NCBI GenBank assembly: GCA_021848705.1
Contig: JAJZTT010000005.1
Span: 1-42,009 of the forward strand
DNA length: 42,009 bases
Source of the DNA: Pseudomonadota bacterium
Lineage (GTDB): Bacteria; Pseudomonadota; Gammaproteobacteria; Burkholderiales; JABEVD01
Direction: 5' to 3'
A program made the translations under genes and the position numbers. This document shows positions 16,608 through 27,119 of the stretch, piece by piece; the stretch's first letter is position 1, and each line of letters starts with the position of its first letter. The notes under the pieces were generated by a model, which ran no database searches, was not told the origin of the DNA, and saw nothing but the letters and a program-made list of their open reading frames with translations.

Positions 16608-17869
16608 TGAAATTGCCGAACATAGAATTGCTGCGCTTCATCACGGCCGGAAGCGTCGACGACGGAAAGAGCACCCTGATCGGACGTCTGCTGCACGACT
16701 CGAAATCGATTTTCGAGGACCAGCTCTCCGCGATCGAAACCACCACCAGAAAGAGGGGGTTGTCCGGGGTGGATCTTTCGCTGCTCACGGACGGGTTGCA
16801 GGCCGAACGCGAGCAGGGAATCACGATCGATGTCGCCTACCGCTATTTCGCAACGCCGAAGAGGAAGTTCATCATTGCGGACACGCCGGGGCACGAGCAG
16901 TATACGAGAAACATGGTCACGGGCGCATCCACCGCGAATCTCGCCATCATCCTCATCGATGCCAGGAAAGGGGTGCTGACGCAGACGAGGCGGCATGCCT
17001 ATCTCGCGAGCCTGGTGGGGATTCCGCACCTCGTGGTGGCGGTGAACAAGATGGATCTGGTCGGCTACTCGAGGGAAGTCTTCGATTCCATCGTCGAGGA
17101 ATTCGGACGCTTTGCCTCGAATCTCGGGCTTTCCAACATCATCCCGATCCCGATTTCCGCGCTCGAGGGAGACATGGTGGTGGAGCGGGGAGAGAACATG
17201 CCCTGGTTCAGGGGGGAGACCCTGCTCGGGGTGCTGGAGAACATCGAGATCGACCACGACATCAACCTGGAAGATTTCAGGTTTCCGGTGCAATGGGTGT
17301 GCCGGCCGCAGTCCGAGCAATGGCACGATTTCCGGGGATACATGGGGAGAATCGAGTCCGGAACGATTTCGGTCGGGGACGAGGTGACGGTGCTGCCTTC
17401 GGGCAGGACTACCAGGGTGCGGGAGATCAACACCTATGACGGAACTCTGGTCGAGGCGGTGGCTCCCCAGTCCGTGACCCTGTTGCTGGAAGACGAAGTG
17501 GACATTTCGCGCGGCGACATGATCGTGAAGAGCGGGAATCTCCCCGATCTATCCAGGGAAGGGGAAGCCATGCTTTGCTGGTTGTCCGAGGAACCCCTCG
17601 ACATGAGGCGCAAGTATCTCGTCAAGCACACCACGAAGACAGCGAAAATTCTTCTGAACCGGCTGGATTTCAGGGTCGATGTCAACACGCTGGAGACCGA
17701 AGAGGGAATTTCCTCCCTGGCGATGAACGACATCGCGAAAATCGGCTTCAAGGTGCAGAGCCCGCTCGCAGCAGACGACTATCGGAAAAACCATGCTACG
17801 GGCAGTTTCATCGTCATCGACGAGGCGACCAACAACACCGTTGCGGCCGGCATGCTGATGCAGGGCTGA
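16607..17869 (+). CDS. cysN: Sulfate adenylyltransferase subunit 1 (GTPase)
   Basis: A 420-residue GTPase that drives APS synthesis by CysD. The G motifs are intact: AGSVDDGKSTLIGRLLHDSK (G1), GITIDVAYRYF (G2), DTPGHEQYTRNM (G3), NKMDLV (G4). Beta-barrel domains II and III follow. It is about 420 residues without a C-terminal CysC kinase fusion, which fits the APS-type reductase upstream. Last gene of the sulfur operon. Confidence 0.95.
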   Translation: MKLPNIELLRFITAGSVDDGKSTLIGRLLHDSKSIFEDQLSAIETTTRKRGLSGVDLSLLTDGLQAEREQGITIDVAYRYFATPKRKFIIADTPGHEQYTRNMVTGASTANLAIILIDARKGVLTQTRRHAYLASLVGIPHLVVAVNKMDLVGYSREVFDSIVEEFGRFASNLGLSNIIPIPISALEGDMVVERGENMPWFRGETLLGVLENIEIDHDINLEDFRFPVQWVCRPQSEQWHDFRGYMGRIESGTISVGDEVTVLPSGRTTRVREINTYDGTLVEAVAPQSVTLLLEDEVDISRGDMIVKSGNLPDLSREGEAMLCWLSEEPLDMRRKYLVKHTTKTAKILLNRLDFRVDVNTLETEEGISSLAMNDIAKIGFKVQSPLAADDYRKNHATGSFIVIDEATNNTVAAGMLMQG

Positions 17870-17879
17870 GCGGAAAACT

Positions 17880-17907
17880 TTGCAGTAGCCGGGATAAGCA
17901 GTAAAAT
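17880..17907 (+). promoter_or_regulatory. Probable promoter of the ribF-ileS-lspA-ispH operon
   Basis: TTGCAG (17880-17885), 16 bases, TAAAAT (17902-17907), 20 bases before the ribF start. It separates housekeeping transcription from the sulfur operon, although read-through from cysN is possible since no terminator is seen in the 58-base gap. Confidence 0.5.
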
Positions 17908-17927
17908 CCTTCATTTTCGAAAGAATC

Positions 17928-18848
17928 ATGCAGGTTTTTCGCGGGATCCCGGAAAATTCCGACCGCCCCGTCGCGCTCACCATCGGCAATTTCGACGGGG
18001 TTCATCTCGGGCATCAGGCCGTGCTCGACCGCCTCGTGAAGCAGGCGCAAGGGCGCGGCCTGCTTTCCTGCGTCATGACTTTCGAGCCCCATCCGCGGGA
18101 GTTTTTCGATCCGGAAAACGCGCCTGCCCGGCTCACCGATATACGCGAGAAAATCGCCCTTTTTTCGCAAATCGGCATCGATCGTGTGTATATCTGCAGA
18201 TTCGATTCGAAATTCGCGGCGATGGGCGCGCAGGATTTCGAGGCGGTTGTTTCCTCGCGGATTGGCGCAAGATGGGTGCTGATCGGCGACGATTTCCGCT
18301 ATGGCGCGAAGCGGACAGGAGATTTTTCCTCGATGCGGGAAGCCGGTAGAAATCTCGGGTTCGAGGTCGAAGCGATGCAAAGCGTGATGCTTGGCGAGAT
18401 GCGCATTTCGAGCACGCTGGTGCGACAGGCGGTAAAATCCGGGGATCTCGAGCTTGCTGAAAATCTCCTTGGCCGCCCCTACAGTATCGTCGGCAGGGTG
18501 GGGCACGGGAAGAAGCTCGGCAAGACCATCGGCTTTCCCACTGCCAATATCCGTCTCAAGCACAATAAGCCGCCGCTTTCCGGCATTTATGCGGTGGAGG
18601 TGGATGGATTGGGGGACGCTCCGGTCAGGGGGGTGGCGAGCCTCGGCGTTCGTCCCACCGTGGAATCTTCCGGAAAGCCCGTGCTGGAGGTCTACCTGTT
18701 CGATTTCGACAGGAGCATCTACGGCGCCCGCCTCAAGGTCGATTTTCTGGCCAAGTTGCGCGAAGAAGAGAAATTCCCGGATCTCGATTCCCTCGTCCGG
18801 CAGATCGGACAGGACGTTCTCGAAGCAAGAAGATATTTCGAAGGCTGA
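17928..18848 (+). CDS. ribF: Bifunctional riboflavin kinase / FAD synthetase
   Basis: A 306-residue enzyme that makes FMN and then FAD. The N-terminal adenylyltransferase has [13 protein letters not shown] and the later [16 protein letters not shown]. The C-terminal kinase has [17 protein letters not shown] and [10 protein letters not shown]-like residues ([11 protein letters not shown]). Ends one base before ileS, the standard order in proteobacteria. Confidence 0.96.
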   Translation: MQVFRGIPENSDRPVALTIGNFDGVHLGHQAVLDRLVKQAQGRGLLSCVMTFEPHPREFFDPENAPARLTDIREKIALFSQIGIDRVYICRFDSKFAAMGAQDFEAVVSSRIGARWVLIGDDFRYGAKRTGDFSSMREAGRNLGFEVEAMQSVMLGEMRISSTLVRQAVKSGDLELAENLLGRPYSIVGRVGHGKKLGKTIGFPTANIRLKHNKPPLSGIYAVEVDGLGDAPVRGVASLGVRPTVESSGKPVLEVYLFDFDRSIYGARLKVDFLAKLREEEKFPDLDSLVRQIGQDVLEARRYFEG

Positions 18849-18849
18849 C

Positions 18850-21603
18850 ATGACTGACTACAAGAAAACACTGAACCTGCCCGACACGCCTTTCCCGATG
18901 CGCGGCGATCTGGCAAAGCGCGAACCCCTCATGCTGGAAGCGTGGAAAAGGAAGAGGGTCTACGAGAAGGTGCGGGAAGCCTCGGCAGGGCGCCCGAAGT
19001 TCATCCTGCACGACGGCCCTCCCTATGCAAACGGCGACATCCACATCGGTCATGCGGTAAACAAGATCCTGAAGGACATCATCGTCAAGTCCAGGACCCT
19101 GGCCGGTTTCGATGCGCCCTACGTACCCGGTTGGGACTGCCACGGGCTGCCCATCGAACTGATGGTGGAAAAGAATCTGGGCAAGGAAGAGGTTTCGCCT
19201 TCGAGGTTTCGCGAACTTTGCAGGGAATATGCGAAACAGCAGGTGGAAAAGCAGAAGGCCGATTTCATCCGCCTCGGGGTGCTGGGTGATTGGGAGAATC
19301 CCTATCTCACCATGAACCATGAAACTGAAGCGGACATCGTGCGCGCACTCGGGAAAATCCTCGAAAACGGCCATGTCTACAAGGGGCAGAAACCGGTCAA
19401 CTGGTGCCTGGACTGCGGATCCGCGCTTGCCGAAGCGGAAGTCGAATACGAGGATAAGAACTCTCCAGCGATCGACGTGGCATTCAGGGTGAAGGACGTC
19501 GGAAAGCTGAATGACAGGTTGGGCCTGCATTTCCCGGTCGAAGCCGAAATTTCTGCAGTGATCTGGACCACGACCCCCTGGACTTTGCCAGCCAACGAGG
19601 CGGTTTGCGTTCATCCGGAATTCGAATATTCTCTCGTCGACACGGAAATGGGGATCTTCATCCTCGCGTCCGATCTCGTCGATTCCTGCATGAAGCGCTA
19701 CGGACTGGAAGGCACCGTCCTTTCCAACTTCAATGGAGCGAAGCTCGAAGGAATCGCGCTTTCCCATCCTTTCCAGGACAGAAGCGTTCCCCTCATCTGC
19801 GGAACACACGTGACTCTGGACGCGGGAACCGGACTCGTCCACACTGCGCCAGCCCATGGCGTGGAAGACTACATGGTTGGGCTCGAATACCATCTTCCGG
19901 TCGAAAATCCGGTCGGGAGCGACGGAAAATTCTTCGAAAGCGTGCCCCTGGTGGGAGGGCTTTCGGTATGGAAGGCCAATCCGCTGATCCTGGAAACTCT
20001 GGAAGCCTCCGGACATCTTCTCAAGCAGGAACAGATCCGTCACAGCTACCCGCATTGCTGGCGGCACAAGACCCCGATCATTTTCCGCGCGACTGCGCAG
20101 TGGTTCATCGGGATGGATACCGCGGGATTGAGGGCGGTTGCTGCGAATGCGGTCGAAAACACGCAGTTCTTCCCTTCGTGGGGAAGGGCAAGGCTGGAAG
20201 GTATGATCGAGAAGCGTCCGGACTGGTGCATTTCGCGCCAGAGGAACTGGGGCGTGCCGATTCCGTTTTTCCTGCATCGGGAAACCGGGGAACTCCATCC
20301 GGAAACCTCCCGTCTCGTCGAGGAAGTCGCGAAAAAAATCGAACAGGGAGGGATAGAAGCCTGGTTCTCGCTCGACCCTGCGGAACTCGGCGTGGATGCA
20401 TCCCATGAAAAGATGAAGGACACGCTGGATGTGTGGTTCGATTCCGGTTCGACCCATTTTGCAGTCCTGAGAAAGCGCGCAGACCTCGCCTGGCCCGCCG
20501 ACCTTTATCTGGAAGGATCGGATCAGCATCGCGGCTGGTTCCAGTCCTCTCTTCTCACAGGATGCGCGATGGACGGAGTGGCGCCCTATCGCGCCCTGCT
20601 CACCCACGGGTTCGTGGTCGACGAGCGCGGGCACAAGATGAGCAAGTCGAAAGGCAACGTGGTGAGCCCGCAGAAGGTGATGAGCTCTCTCGGCGCGGAC
20701 ATTCTGCGCCTGTGGGTCGCATCCACCGACTATTCGGGCGAACTCTCGATTTCCGACGAGATCCTGAAACGCGTTACCGACAGCTATCGGCGGATCCGCA
20801 ACACGGTGCGCTTCCTGCTCGCCAATCTCGCCGACTATGACCATGAAAGGGATTCGCTGGGGCCGGATTCCTGGTTCGAGATCGACCGCTATGCAGCAGC
20901 GCTATCCGCTTCCCTGCAGGAGGAGCTTGCCGGACATTACGAAAAATACGAGTTCCACCTCGTCGCGCAGCGCCTGCATCATTTCTGCTCGGAAGATCTG
21001 GGCGGCTTCTATCTCGACATCCTGAAGGACAGGCTCTATACATCGGGGGAAAATTCCAGGGCGAGGCGTTCTGCGCAAAACGCTCTCTACCACATCACCC
21101 ATTCCCTGGTGAGACTGCTCGCCCCCATTCTTTCCTTCACCGCGGAGGAAATCTGGGAGCATTTCACCGCAAATTCCGAAGACAGCATTTTCCTCCACAA
21201 GTGGCATGTCTTCCCGGACCTTGCCGGTGTGGGCGCCCTCATCGAAAAATGGGAGAAGATCCGCGGCTACCGTTCCGAAGCGCAGAAATATCTGGAGGAG
21301 GCGCGGCAGTCCGGCCTCATCGGATCTTCCCTTGCAGCAGAGATCGAAATCCGCGCAAGCGGCGAAAAATATTCCCTGCTTCGCTCCCTCGGAGAGGATC
21401 TGCGCTTCGTGCTGGTGACTTCCAGCGCAAGGCTCGTGGAATCCGCGGAAGATGGGATCACGGTTGTTGCAAGCGCCCGGCAGAAATGCGAACGCTGCTG
21501 GCATTACCGGGAGGATGTGGGGTGCCATTCCGATCATCCCCAGATCTGCGGGCGCTGCGTGTCAAACCTCTTTGGCGAAGGCGAAGCGAGGGAACATGCC
21601 TGA
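18850..21603 (+). CDS. ileS: Isoleucyl-tRNA synthetase
   Basis: A 917-residue class I synthetase. The HIGH box reads [13 protein letters not shown], the synthetase core has [10 protein letters not shown], the editing domain lies in the middle ([13 protein letters not shown]), KMSKS is at about 596-600, and the C-terminal zinc finger is complete (CERCWHY and CGRCVSNL). ATG 18850 follows the ribF stop by one base. The last codons overlap the lspA start by eight bases. Confidence 0.97.
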   Translation: MTDYKKTLNLPDTPFPMRGDLAKREPLMLEAWKRKRVYEKVREASAGRPKFILHDGPPYANGDIHIGHAVNKILKDIIVKSRTLAGFDAPYVPGWDCHGLPIELMVEKNLGKEEVSPSRFRELCREYAKQQVEKQKADFIRLGVLGDWENPYLTMNHETEADIVRALGKILENGHVYKGQKPVNWCLDCGSALAEAEVEYEDKNSPAIDVAFRVKDVGKLNDRLGLHFPVEAEISAVIWTTTPWTLPANEAVCVHPEFEYSLVDTEMGIFILASDLVDSCMKRYGLEGTVLSNFNGAKLEGIALSHPFQDRSVPLICGTHVTLDAGTGLVHTAPAHGVEDYMVGLEYHLPVENPVGSDGKFFESVPLVGGLSVWKANPLILETLEASGHLLKQEQIRHSYPHCWRHKTPIIFRATAQWFIGMDTAGLRAVAANAVENTQFFPSWGRARLEGMIEKRPDWCISRQRNWGVPIPFFLHRETGELHPETSRLVEEVAKKIEQGGIEAWFSLDPAELGVDASHEKMKDTLDVWFDSGSTHFAVLRKRADLAWPADLYLEGSDQHRGWFQSSLLTGCAMDGVAPYRALLTHGFVVDERGHKMSKSKGNVVSPQKVMSSLGADILRLWVASTDYSGELSISDEILKRVTDSYRRIRNTVRFLLANLADYDHERDSLGPDSWFEIDRYAAALSASLQEELAGHYEKYEFHLVAQRLHHFCSEDLGGFYLDILKDRLYTSGENSRARRSAQNALYHITHSLVRLLAPILSFTAEEIWEHFTANSEDSIFLHKWHVFPDLAGVGALIEKWEKIRGYRSEAQKYLEEARQSGLIGSSLAAEIEIRASGEKYSLLRSLGEDLRFVLVTSSARLVESAEDGITVVASARQKCERCWHYREDVGCHSDHPQICGRCVSNLFGEGEAREHA

Positions 21604-22063
21604 CTGGATGCGCTGGATGGGATTGAGTCTCGTCGTGATCGGACTCGACCAGGCGAGCAAGCTTGAGATCGTCTCCTCCCTCTCCGGGAGCGACGGCATC
21701 GTGGTCGCTCCCTTCTTCAACCTGGTACTGCTCTACAACGAGGGCGCTGCCTTCAATTTCCTGAGCGATGCGGGAGGATGGCAAAGGATGCTGTTCATGG
21801 GCATCGCGATCGCAGCTTCGCTCTTCATCATCCATCTCCTCAAGAAACACCGGGGAGAGACCCTGTTCAGCTTCGCGCTCAGCTTCATCCTGGGCGGGGC
21901 GGTCGGCAATCTCGTCGACAGGATCCGGATCGGCCATGTCGTCGATTTCCTCGATTTCCATCTTGCAACCCATCATTTCCCTGCCTTCAATCTCGCCGAT
22001 TCGGCGATCACGCTGGGAACCTTCCTCCTGATACTCGACAGCATTCGCAAGGAAAAGAAATGA
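21596..22063 (+). CDS. lspA: Lipoprotein signal peptidase
   Basis: A 155-residue inner membrane aspartyl protease that cleaves prolipoproteins, so it should process the efflux channel and the large lipoprotein of this window. Four hydrophobic helices, DQASK near the N-terminus, [11 protein letters not shown], and the catalytic aspartates Asp117 (GHVVDFLDF) and Asp135 ([11 protein letters not shown]). ATG 21596 lies inside the end of ileS; the stop overlaps ispH (ATGA). Confidence 0.96.
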   Translation: MPDWMRWMGLSLVVIGLDQASKLEIVSSLSGSDGIVVAPFFNLVLLYNEGAAFNFLSDAGGWQRMLFMGIAIAASLFIIHLLKKHRGETLFSFALSFILGGAVGNLVDRIRIGHVVDFLDFHLATHHFPAFNLADSAITLGTFLLILDSIRKEKK

Positions 22064-22983
22064 AGGTACTGCTCGCCAATCCAAGGGGTTTTTGCGCCGG
22101 AGTCGACCGCGCGATCGAAATCGTGGAGCGCGCTCTCGCGAACTTCGGTGCGCCAATCTACGTGCGGCACGAGGTGGTGCACAACCGCTTCGTGGTGGAA
22201 GGATTGAAGAAGAAAGGCGCAATTTTTGTCGAGGACATCGCACAGGTGCCGCAAGGCGCAACCCTCGTTTTCAGCGCGCACGGCGTGCCGCAGTCTGTCC
22301 GCAAGCAGGCTGCCGAGATGGGATTCAGGCTTTTCGATGCGACCTGTCCGCTCGTCACCAAGGTGCATGTCGAAGTGGCAAGGATGCACGACCAGGGCAA
22401 GGAGATCGTCATGATCGGCCATGCAGGGCATCCGGAAGTGGAGGGCACGATGGGGCAGGCGGCGGGGGGCATGTATCTCGTCGAAACTCCGGAAGATGTG
22501 GAAAAACTGGAAGTCAAAAACCCTGATAACCTCGCCTTCGTCACGCAGACCACGCTTTCGGTGGATGATGCTGCGCTGGTGATCGACGCTCTGAAAGCGC
22601 GTTTCCCGAACATCGTCGGACCCAAAAAGGACGATATCTGCTATGCGACCCAGAACCGCCAGGACGCGGTGAAGGCGCTTTCTGACCAGTGCGATCTGGT
22701 GATCGTGGTGGGTTCCCCAAACAGTTCCAATTCCAACCGGCTGCGCGAAGTCGCCCGCTCGCGCGGCGTCGCTTCCCACATGATCGATAATGCCGGCGAG
22801 CTGAAGCCGGAATGGCTGGAAGGGAAAAAATCGGTCGGCATCACGGCGGGGGCGTCCGCTCCGGAAGAACTCGTGCAGGAAGTCATCGAAAAGCTGAAAT
22901 CCCTGGGCGCCATCGAGGCGTCCGAATTGCATGGAATCAGCGAAAACGTCTCCTTCCCGATCCCGAAGCAGTTGAATGACTGA
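22060..22983 (+). CDS. ispH: 4-hydroxy-3-methylbut-2-enyl diphosphate reductase
   Basis: A 307-residue [4Fe-4S] enzyme, the last step of the MEP isoprenoid pathway. Cluster cysteines are Cys12 ([11 protein letters not shown]), Cys96 ([12 protein letters not shown]) and Cys194 ([11 protein letters not shown]). The proton-relay region HGISE and [14 protein letters not shown] are present. Overlaps the lspA stop by four bases; the fkpB gene often found between the two is absent. Confidence 0.96.
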   Translation: MKVLLANPRGFCAGVDRAIEIVERALANFGAPIYVRHEVVHNRFVVEGLKKKGAIFVEDIAQVPQGATLVFSAHGVPQSVRKQAAEMGFRLFDATCPLVTKVHVEVARMHDQGKEIVMIGHAGHPEVEGTMGQAAGGMYLVETPEDVEKLEVKNPDNLAFVTQTTLSVDDAALVIDALKARFPNIVGPKKDDICYATQNRQDAVKALSDQCDLVIVVGSPNSSNSNRLREVARSRGVASHMIDNAGELKPEWLEGKKSVGITAGASAPEELVQEVIEKLKSLGAIEASELHGISENVSFPIPKQLND

Positions 22984-23080
22984 ACTCATCCTTCCTCTCT
23001 CTTGCCGGGTGGCTTTCGCGTCTTCCGTCTGCTGAAGATGCTTTGAACAATCCGGAATTTCGACGTATCATGATAGGGTG

Positions 23081-23108
23081 ATCGTTACGGTATCGGCACC
23101 GGAACGAT
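23081..23108. promoter_or_regulatory. 28-base palindrome upstream of the LuxR-type gene
   Basis: ATCGTTACGGT, six bases, then ACCGGAACGAT: 10 of 11 positions pair. It lies 43 bases before the regulator start and has no T-run on either side, so it is more likely a protein binding site (perhaps autoregulatory) than a terminator. The surrounding 22984-23151 shows nothing else I can support. Confidence 0.55.
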
Positions 23109-23151
23109 GAACAGGCCGGGGTAAAAGAATAGATAAATCCGGGGTAGTGCC

Positions 23152-24138
23152 ATGCATCTGTCATCCAGGGAATACAGAAGGCTGCTCGACATTCTGGATG
23201 TGCTTTATTCACAGTCCGACCAGAGCGCCATCTTCAAGACAGCCAGGGAGAAACTGAATGATTTTCTCGACGTCTCGAATGCGGTATTCATCGGGTCCGA
23301 CGCGGAAACCGGCAAGTTTCTTTTTGGCGATCACGATATTTTCGGAAACAGCGAAAGCGCGATGCTCTCATGTCTTGCGCATTATGCAGCGCGGAATCCT
23401 TTTTTTCTGACCGGGCGTTTTCTCGGCTATCTGAATGATTCTGCCGGAGATACGGGACCTCTTCCTGGAAACGCGCTTTTCGATGAAGCGTCCGCCTTCG
23501 AGTACCTTGCCGGTATCGGGGAATTCCATTTGCTGGGTGCGGCTCTTGGCAAGCAGGGGGAACTCGCCGGCATATTCGCCATTCACAGGAGGGAAGCTGC
23601 CGGGGATATCAGCGAGCGGGAAAAGGAAATATTCAACATCCTTCTCCCCCATATGGCCAGAGCGCTACGCAATCTCGAAAAGCTGCAAGGAGAGCAAGGG
23701 AATGATCCAGTGGGTTTCATTGCCGTTGGTGAGGACGGCTCTTCCTATTTCATGAACGAGTACGCAAAATCCATACTCGGGGGAATGACTGTGGCCTCGC
23801 TGGCAGGTCCCGGCGAGGGGGCATCATCGGCCTTGTTCAGAAGCAAAAATGACGTGTTCAGAGTGAGAACCGTTCCAGCGGACGGGAATAAAAAATTCAT
23901 TTTTCTCGAAAGATGCCCTGCAAACAGGAAAATTCAGAGTGCACTGGAAAAATTCGGGCTGGGGCGGCGAGAAAGGGACGTGGCGTCCCTTGCAGTTCAG
24001 GGCTTTTCCAATCGCGAGATTTCACGGGAACTTTTTCTGTCCGAGCAGACGGTCAAGGACTACCTGTATCAAGTGTACGGCAAACTCGGCGTCAGGCGAA
24101 GAAGCGAGCTTGCCGCGATCGTCTTCGAGCTGGATTGA
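23152..24138 (+). CDS. LuxR family transcriptional regulator with a GAF/PAS-like sensor region
   Basis: A 328-residue regulator. The C-terminal LuxR helix-turn-helix is clear (about 262-325): LGRRERDVASLAVQGFSNRE, ISRELFLSEQTVKDYLYQVY, GKLGVRRRSELAA. The N-terminal about 190 residues look like a GAF domain and are followed by a short PAS-like piece (GFIAVGEDGSSYFMNEYAKS). There is no receiver domain with a phosphorylatable Asp and no autoinducer-binding signature, so the signal is unknown. It stands directly upstream of the PglL/Wzy-type gene and near the lipoprotein/outer membrane protein pair, which are plausible targets. Confidence 0.88.
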   Translation: MHLSSREYRRLLDILDVLYSQSDQSAIFKTAREKLNDFLDVSNAVFIGSDAETGKFLFGDHDIFGNSESAMLSCLAHYAARNPFFLTGRFLGYLNDSAGDTGPLPGNALFDEASAFEYLAGIGEFHLLGAALGKQGELAGIFAIHRREAAGDISEREKEIFNILLPHMARALRNLEKLQGEQGNDPVGFIAVGEDGSSYFMNEYAKSILGGMTVASLAGPGEGASSALFRSKNDVFRVRTVPADGNKKFIFLERCPANRKIQSALEKFGLGRRERDVASLAVQGFSNREISRELFLSEQTVKDYLYQVYGKLGVRRRSELAAIVFELD

Positions 24139-24235
24139 GCCCTGAATTCACGATTCCATGGCAGTCATTCTGCCTCTTGCTTCCAGCCGGATAACTACGC
24201 CATCGGTTCAAAATGAGCAACATGTTTTTTCGATC

Positions 24236-25963
24236 ATGAAGAAGCTCGACCTTACGGAGAAACGCGCTGGTAGGCTGGGCAGCCTCCTGATGATCGCGCT
24301 GATGTGCATTCTGCCTTTTCTTCAGTGGAAGCATTATTTCCCCCTGACCGATTTTTATACGGAATGGCTGGCAGCCTTTCTGGGCTTTCTGGCCATTTCA
24401 TTCAATTTCAGCGAGCTGCGCGGTTTTCCGGGCATCGCCCTGGTTCCGTTGCTCATGACAGCCCTGGTCTGGCTTCAGTATGCGCTCGGAATGATCGGTT
24501 ACGTCCAGCATGTCTTGCTTGTTTCGTTGTACCTGTTGTGGGGCTCCCTGATGGCTGTCCTTGGATTCACACTGAAGCGCCAGTTCGGAATGGATAGAGT
24601 CGCTTTGGTGCTTGCCTGGTCCATCCTGGCTGGAGGGATTTTGAACGGCGCCGCAGCCCTGATGCAGCATTACCGGATCCACGGCTTCCTCGATCGATTC
24701 GTCACGCCTGATCATGCCATGACTGTATATGGCAATCTCGCCCAGCAGAACCATTTTTCTGACTATCTTTCGCTGTCCGTCGTATCGCTTCTGTACCTTG
24801 CTGCAACAAAGAGGATCAGGTTGATCGCCGCCATGCCGATTGGCTTTTTTCTTCTTTTTGCGCTGGCCCTGAGCGGGTCCAGAAGCGCATGGCTCTATCT
24901 CGGTGCCATGACGGCACTCGGTTTCTTCCTTTCCAAAAAGAGCAAAACGCTCCTTTATGGCGCGTTGCTGCTGCTCCCGGCATTTCTTGTCATTCAGTAC
25001 ATCATCCAGCTTCATTTCATTTCCATGCACGGAACGGTGACCTCCGGCCAGAGACTGATTTCCGGGGAGAGCGGAATCCGTTTCTACCTTTGGCGGGAAG
25101 CCTGGATGATGTTCCTCAAATCACCGGTTCTGGGAGTGGGATTCGGCCAGTTCGCCTGGCATCATTTCCAATATGGGCCGCTTTTCAACAATCCGGCGAT
25201 ATCCGGTCTGTACAACAATTCTCATGATCTGCTCATGAATCTCCTTGCCGAGACCGGAGTAACGGGTGTTCTCGTCGTATTTGGCGGGATATTTTTCTGG
25301 GCAAGACGCCAGGCTTCCCTTGATTTGTCCGGATGGTGGCTTTACTCTCTGCTCGCTGTGATTGCGATCCACAGCCTGGATGAGTATCCGCTTTGGTATG
25401 CACAGTTTCTCGGCCTTTTCCTGTTCCTGCTCGGGCTGGGTGAGACAAAATCCCTGTCCATTCCCTTCACGAAAGCGCTGGCAGGGATCGTGCTGGTCTC
25501 GGGAAGCTACCTGCTTGTCGGCCTCATGAAGGATTACCGCGAGCTGGAAGGATTGCTTTACCCTTCCTACCAGAGCGGAAAGCCTCGTCTTCAGTCCCGG
25601 GTGTTGTTCGAAAGGCTCGGCCAGTTCAACAAATACAGTTTGCTGCGGCCATACGTGGAATTTCCTTTGGCAGGAATGCTGCCCATCAATGCAATCGACC
25701 TGGACGAGAAGCTGGAACTGACCCGGCGTGCCGTTCGGTTCTCCCCGGAGGGCATGATCCCCTACAGGGAGGCGGCCCTGCTTGCGCTGGCGGGAAGGGA
25801 AAGGGAGGCGAGGCTGGAGATCGACCGTGCAAGTTGCGCAAGCCCGGGGGATCTCCTGGAAGCCGGCAGGCTCTATGTCCGATTGACCAGCAGCAACCCG
25901 GAGAAATTTCTTCCCCTGGTCGTGGAAGTGGGCAACCTGCTCAAGTCGCGTGGAATCCATTGA
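24236..25963 (+). CDS. PglL-type O-oligosaccharyltransferase / Wzy-WaaL family membrane protein
   Basis: A 575-residue polytopic membrane protein with about eleven hydrophobic helices and a periplasmic loop, followed by a soluble C-terminal region of about 120 residues (helical repeats, RAVRFSPEGMIPYREAALLA). The conserved Wzy_C loop is seen as TVYGNLAQQNHFSDYLSL, GSRSAWLYLGAM and RFYLWREAWMMFLKSPVLGVGFGQF split around it, with YNNSHDLLMNLLAETG. These are features of PglL O-oligosaccharyltransferases and related ligases, which move lipid-linked glycan to pilins or other periplasmic proteins. The substrate is not known. The start is uncertain: ATG 24236 gives a normal basic N-terminus, ATG 24158 is in frame, and neither has a good ribosome binding site. 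Confidence 0.85.
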   Translation: MKKLDLTEKRAGRLGSLLMIALMCILPFLQWKHYFPLTDFYTEWLAAFLGFLAISFNFSELRGFPGIALVPLLMTALVWLQYALGMIGYVQHVLLVSLYLLWGSLMAVLGFTLKRQFGMDRVALVLAWSILAGGILNGAAALMQHYRIHGFLDRFVTPDHAMTVYGNLAQQNHFSDYLSLSVVSLLYLAATKRIRLIAAMPIGFFLLFALALSGSRSAWLYLGAMTALGFFLSKKSKTLLYGALLLLPAFLVIQYIIQLHFISMHGTVTSGQRLISGESGIRFYLWREAWMMFLKSPVLGVGFGQFAWHHFQYGPLFNNPAISGLYNNSHDLLMNLLAETGVTGVLVVFGGIFFWARRQASLDLSGWWLYSLLAVIAIHSLDEYPLWYAQFLGLFLFLLGLGETKSLSIPFTKALAGIVLVSGSYLLVGLMKDYRELEGLLYPSYQSGKPRLQSRVLFERLGQFNKYSLLRPYVEFPLAGMLPINAIDLDEKLELTRRAVRFSPEGMIPYREAALLALAGREREARLEIDRASCASPGDLLEAGRLYVRLTSSNPEKFLPLVVEVGNLLKSRGIH

Positions 25964-27100
25964 TCAGAAGGAGAGATTGATTCCTGCATCGAAACCGACA
26001 GCGTTGGCCATGTTCAGATTCGTGCTGTCGGTGAGCAGATCGACATGGAACCATTTGTTCCTGATTCCGAACCCGACCGACCTGAATCTCAGATCGTAAC
26101 TTGCCGAGGCCTTCCAGTCGGAATCCAGATGGTAGGCGATTCCTGCCTGAGGGAGCCAGTATCCCGCGATCCAGTCCGTTCCGGCAGTCAGGTCGACGAT
26201 CGAAAAGGGACGGGTATAGTCCGCCGAAACCTTGGTCATCAGGTTCTGAACGATGGTTCTCCTGTGGATGTCGTTGTAGCCCGAAACCGTGGGATTGTAG
26301 CTGATATAACCTGCAGCATTCCGGTTGAGGGTCGCGCTGTTCGCCGTCTCGATGGTGTACGGCATGTTGTACCAGCGCATCTGCGCGAGCAGATCGTTCA
26401 CGGCAACATCGAGATGCGATCCGTTTTTCCAGTGTATTTTGGCGCCTAGGTCCATTGCGTAACCTCTCCCGATGGGGGTCGCGTTCGAGATGAAGGGGTA
26501 GCTTGCCTTCGAATTTTCGTCCTGGAGCGTCGCATTGTAGGTGTAGCCGGTGAGGGTCGATGCGGCCACGCCATCAGCGGTCGTCATCCTGACTCGCGTT
26601 CCCTGCAAAAGAGAGAGGCCGGCTCCCAATGAATAGGAGGTTCCCCCGCTGCCTTCGAAAAGAAAACCCTTGTCCAGGCGCACTCCCTTGGCCTCGAAAC
26701 CCTGCATGTTCAGGTTGATTGCAAAATTCTGTCCTGCAGGAACGGGGAGATGCTGCTTGTTGTAATAGGCGATGTTGGTCATGTCCCGGTTGCTTTGTAC
26801 CACGACTTCTTCGCGGTACAGGGCTGCGATACGCCAGGATCCATAAGTTGCGCCGGCTTCCACGCGGCCTTCAGAAAGCGCGAGGTTCCTTCCGGATTGT
26901 GGCGTATAGGGTCCGTTCCAGCTTCCGGTGAATTGCTTGACCGGCGTGTAGTCGCTTCCGGCAAAAAAGTTTCCGGAAGAATACAGACTGAAATCCTTCA
27001 TTCCCGCGATGTCGGCGGGGTTGGAGAGTCCCAGCAAATCGGCTTTTGCTCCGGTGCAGAGCGCCATTCCGATCAGAAAATACATTCCTTTATTTTTCAT
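25964..27100 (-). CDS. Beta-barrel outer membrane protein, family not recognised
   Basis: A 378-residue protein with a signal peptide (basic start, hydrophobic core, likely cleavage after GAKA), alternating amphipathic strands throughout, many Tyr, Trp, Gly and Asn, and a C-terminal phenylalanine (INLSF), the usual signal for outer membrane insertion. Segments such as GYAMDLGAKIHWKNGSHLDV and KASASYDLRFRSVGFGIR read as barrel strands and turns. I do not recognise the family. It follows the large lipoprotein on the same strand, but a terminator lies between them, with only 19 bases from the terminator to the start codon. The stop abuts the stop of the PglL-type gene (TGATCA). Confidence 0.75.
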   Translation of the reverse strand: MKNKGMYFLIGMALCTGAKADLLGLSNPADIAGMKDFSLYSSGNFFAGSDYTPVKQFTGSWNGPYTPQSGRNLALSEGRVEAGATYGSWRIAALYREEVVVQSNRDMTNIAYYNKQHLPVPAGQNFAINLNMQGFEAKGVRLDKGFLFEGSGGTSYSLGAGLSLLQGTRVRMTTADGVAASTLTGYTYNATLQDENSKASYPFISNATPIGRGYAMDLGAKIHWKNGSHLDVAVNDLLAQMRWYNMPYTIETANSATLNRNAAGYISYNPTVSGYNDIHRRTIVQNLMTKVSADYTRPFSIVDLTAGTDWIAGYWLPQAGIAYHLDSDWKASASYDLRFRSVGFGIRNKWFHVDLLTDSTNLNMANAVGFDAGINLSF

Positions 27101-27119
27101 GAATTAAATCCAGGACGTG

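Noticed and set aside
18454-18849. Fusion of ribF-region codons to ileS in one frame
   Set aside because: The frame upstream of 18850 is a shadow of rib[19 protein letters not shown] is the conserved IleS start.
18733-20844. 703-codon open frame on the minus strand
   Set aside because: It lies opposite ileS, has no family motif or start context, and its composition is the mirror of the real gene.
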